Positions 63,331 through 64,000 of a stretch of 64,000 nucleotides of DNA are shown piece after piece. The notes beneath the pieces are model-generated. The model had not been told where the DNA came from, did no database searches, and was given only the letters and a program-made list of their open reading frames with translations. The position numbers and the translations under genes were made by a program. The stretch is from Lucifuga dentata (Eukaryota; Chordata; Actinopteri; Ophidiiformes; Bythitidae): contig VXCM01002819.1 in NCBI GenBank assembly GCA_014773175.1, positions 62,001 through 126,000 of the forward strand, read 5' to 3'. The first letter of the stretch is position 1; every line of letters starts with the position of its first letter.

Positions 63331-64000
63331 GAGGCACACACAGACACGCACGCACACGCACACAAATACAGTTTTATGACCGCTCACTTGATCAGAAGCA
63401 GGGAGGAATTAGTCAGTGATGATGCCAAGGCCATCTGAGCTGTACAAAGAACCAGAAAAAAGAAATGCTGTGAAATGGTGTCAGGAAGACAAAAATAGAA
63501 GGAAAACACGGCATCTCAAAGGAGACATGCAGAATGTGAACTTTTCCTGTCTGTGTGGGTCAAAGTCAACAAGCTGATGGTTTCTTCTCCATAGTGACTT
63601 TGAAGTTCCTTTGACTAAATCACAAGTGTCTTTTGCACTGCAGGAACTTTTTCAGGAAGTTGGAAGACTTTCCAGGAACTCAGGAACGTTCCTTCGTTTG
63701 CATTAAAGAATCAATTTTTGAACCAGAACTGTAGTTCCTGGACCATTTTTCTTTAGCTCCTACTCTGGGATTGATACTCTGATGGTTCAGGGACTGCAAG
63801 CTCGCATGACTGAACATCGCAACCTTCCCCTAAGTGCCTCATTAAACGTGTGTCGTGATGTTTTTTTCAATTTTTAATTCAGTTTATCCTCAATCTCACC
63901 ATTCATGCCCCTTGCCAGCCTGGAATTTGTTGCACGTCCTTATGATTGAGCTTTGCAATTTTTTTTTTCTCTTCTGGATCTCTTTGTCTTTTCTTCAGCA
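63331..64000. other. Single-copy stretch to window end
   Basis: A short CA-rich patch at about 63334-63365, then unique sequence. The part 63625-63790 contains several AGGAAC/GTTCCT words in both orientations (for example AGGAACTCAGGAACGTTCCT), which may be a degenerate MITE end. No gene recognised. Confidence 0.4.

Noticed and set aside
1..64000. CRISPR arrays, operons or bacterial genes
   Set aside because: No regularly spaced palindromic repeats and no compact coding. The repeats and microsatellites are those of a vertebrate genome.

Overview
This window is nuclear DNA of a vertebrate, most likely a teleost fish. I find no intact protein-coding gene, rRNA, tRNA or CRISPR array, and no convincing host exon. 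The teleost assignment is an inference from the repeats: Tc1/mariner elements with internal relics, ZMYM1-type hAT debris, several CR1/L2/Rex-like LINE fragments, a GATG-tailed LINE end, and very dense (CA)n and (CT)n microsatellites. Most long open frames run through (CT)n, (CA)n or polypyrimidine DNA and are artefacts. The only protein-like signal comes from dead transposons and retrotransposons.

The dominant element is a non-autonomous DNA transposon family, called TTAA-MITE here, with about 20 full or partial copies covering roughly 8 to 9 kb. Its ends are AGGACCATAC...GTATGGTCCT, with terminal inverted repeats of about 90 bp. Copies lie near 2.0-2.5, 3.7-4.7, 6.0-6.5, 10.0-10.6, 13.0-13.6, 20.6-21.3, 29.2-29.8, 31.0-31.6, 33.8-34.6, 35.9-36.5, 36.8-37.4, 43.6, 46.9-47.7, 49.3-49.8, 51.3 and 52.5-53.1 kb. 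The window holds its own insertion history. One copy sits inside an older copy at 46948-47644, and another sits in a dispersed repeat whose unoccupied relative lies at about 1.0-1.4 kb. Both show a TTAA target. The family has at least two subfamilies, the older being more diverged.

Other mobile DNA: a Tc1-like MITE nested in a TTAA-MITE (20.9-21.3 kb); an internally deleted Tc1 element keeping part of its transposase (44.7-45.5 kb); a mariner-type MITE (60.95-61.18 kb); hAT elements with perfect 8-bp target duplications (25.2-26.2 and 38.8-39.4 kb); a hAT remnant keeping only the two ends of its transposase (58.1-59.2 kb); a foldback element carrying telomere-like repeats (17.25-17.49 kb); and LINE reverse-transcriptase or endonuclease relics (17.7, 24.8-25.1, 27.3, 50.1, 54.0-55.4 and 61.25-62.55 kb).

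Between the repeats lie balanced-composition single-copy islands, often bounded directly by microsatellites (for example 7.2-7.45, 16.1-16.4, 22.5-23.3, 24.12-24.47, 30.16-30.45, 33.56-33.79, 46.5-46.7, 57.1-57.3, 59.7-59.96 and 60.6-60.8 kb). They look like candidate conserved noncoding elements of a gene desert or large intron. That is inference and needs cross-species alignment.

The assembly needs care. At least nine single Ns sit exactly between two identical direct copies of about 61-67 bp, which is the mark of uncollapsed contig overlaps. Two longer gaps lie at 6248-6260 and 38100-38190, and many single Ns fall inside homopolymers or dinucleotide runs.
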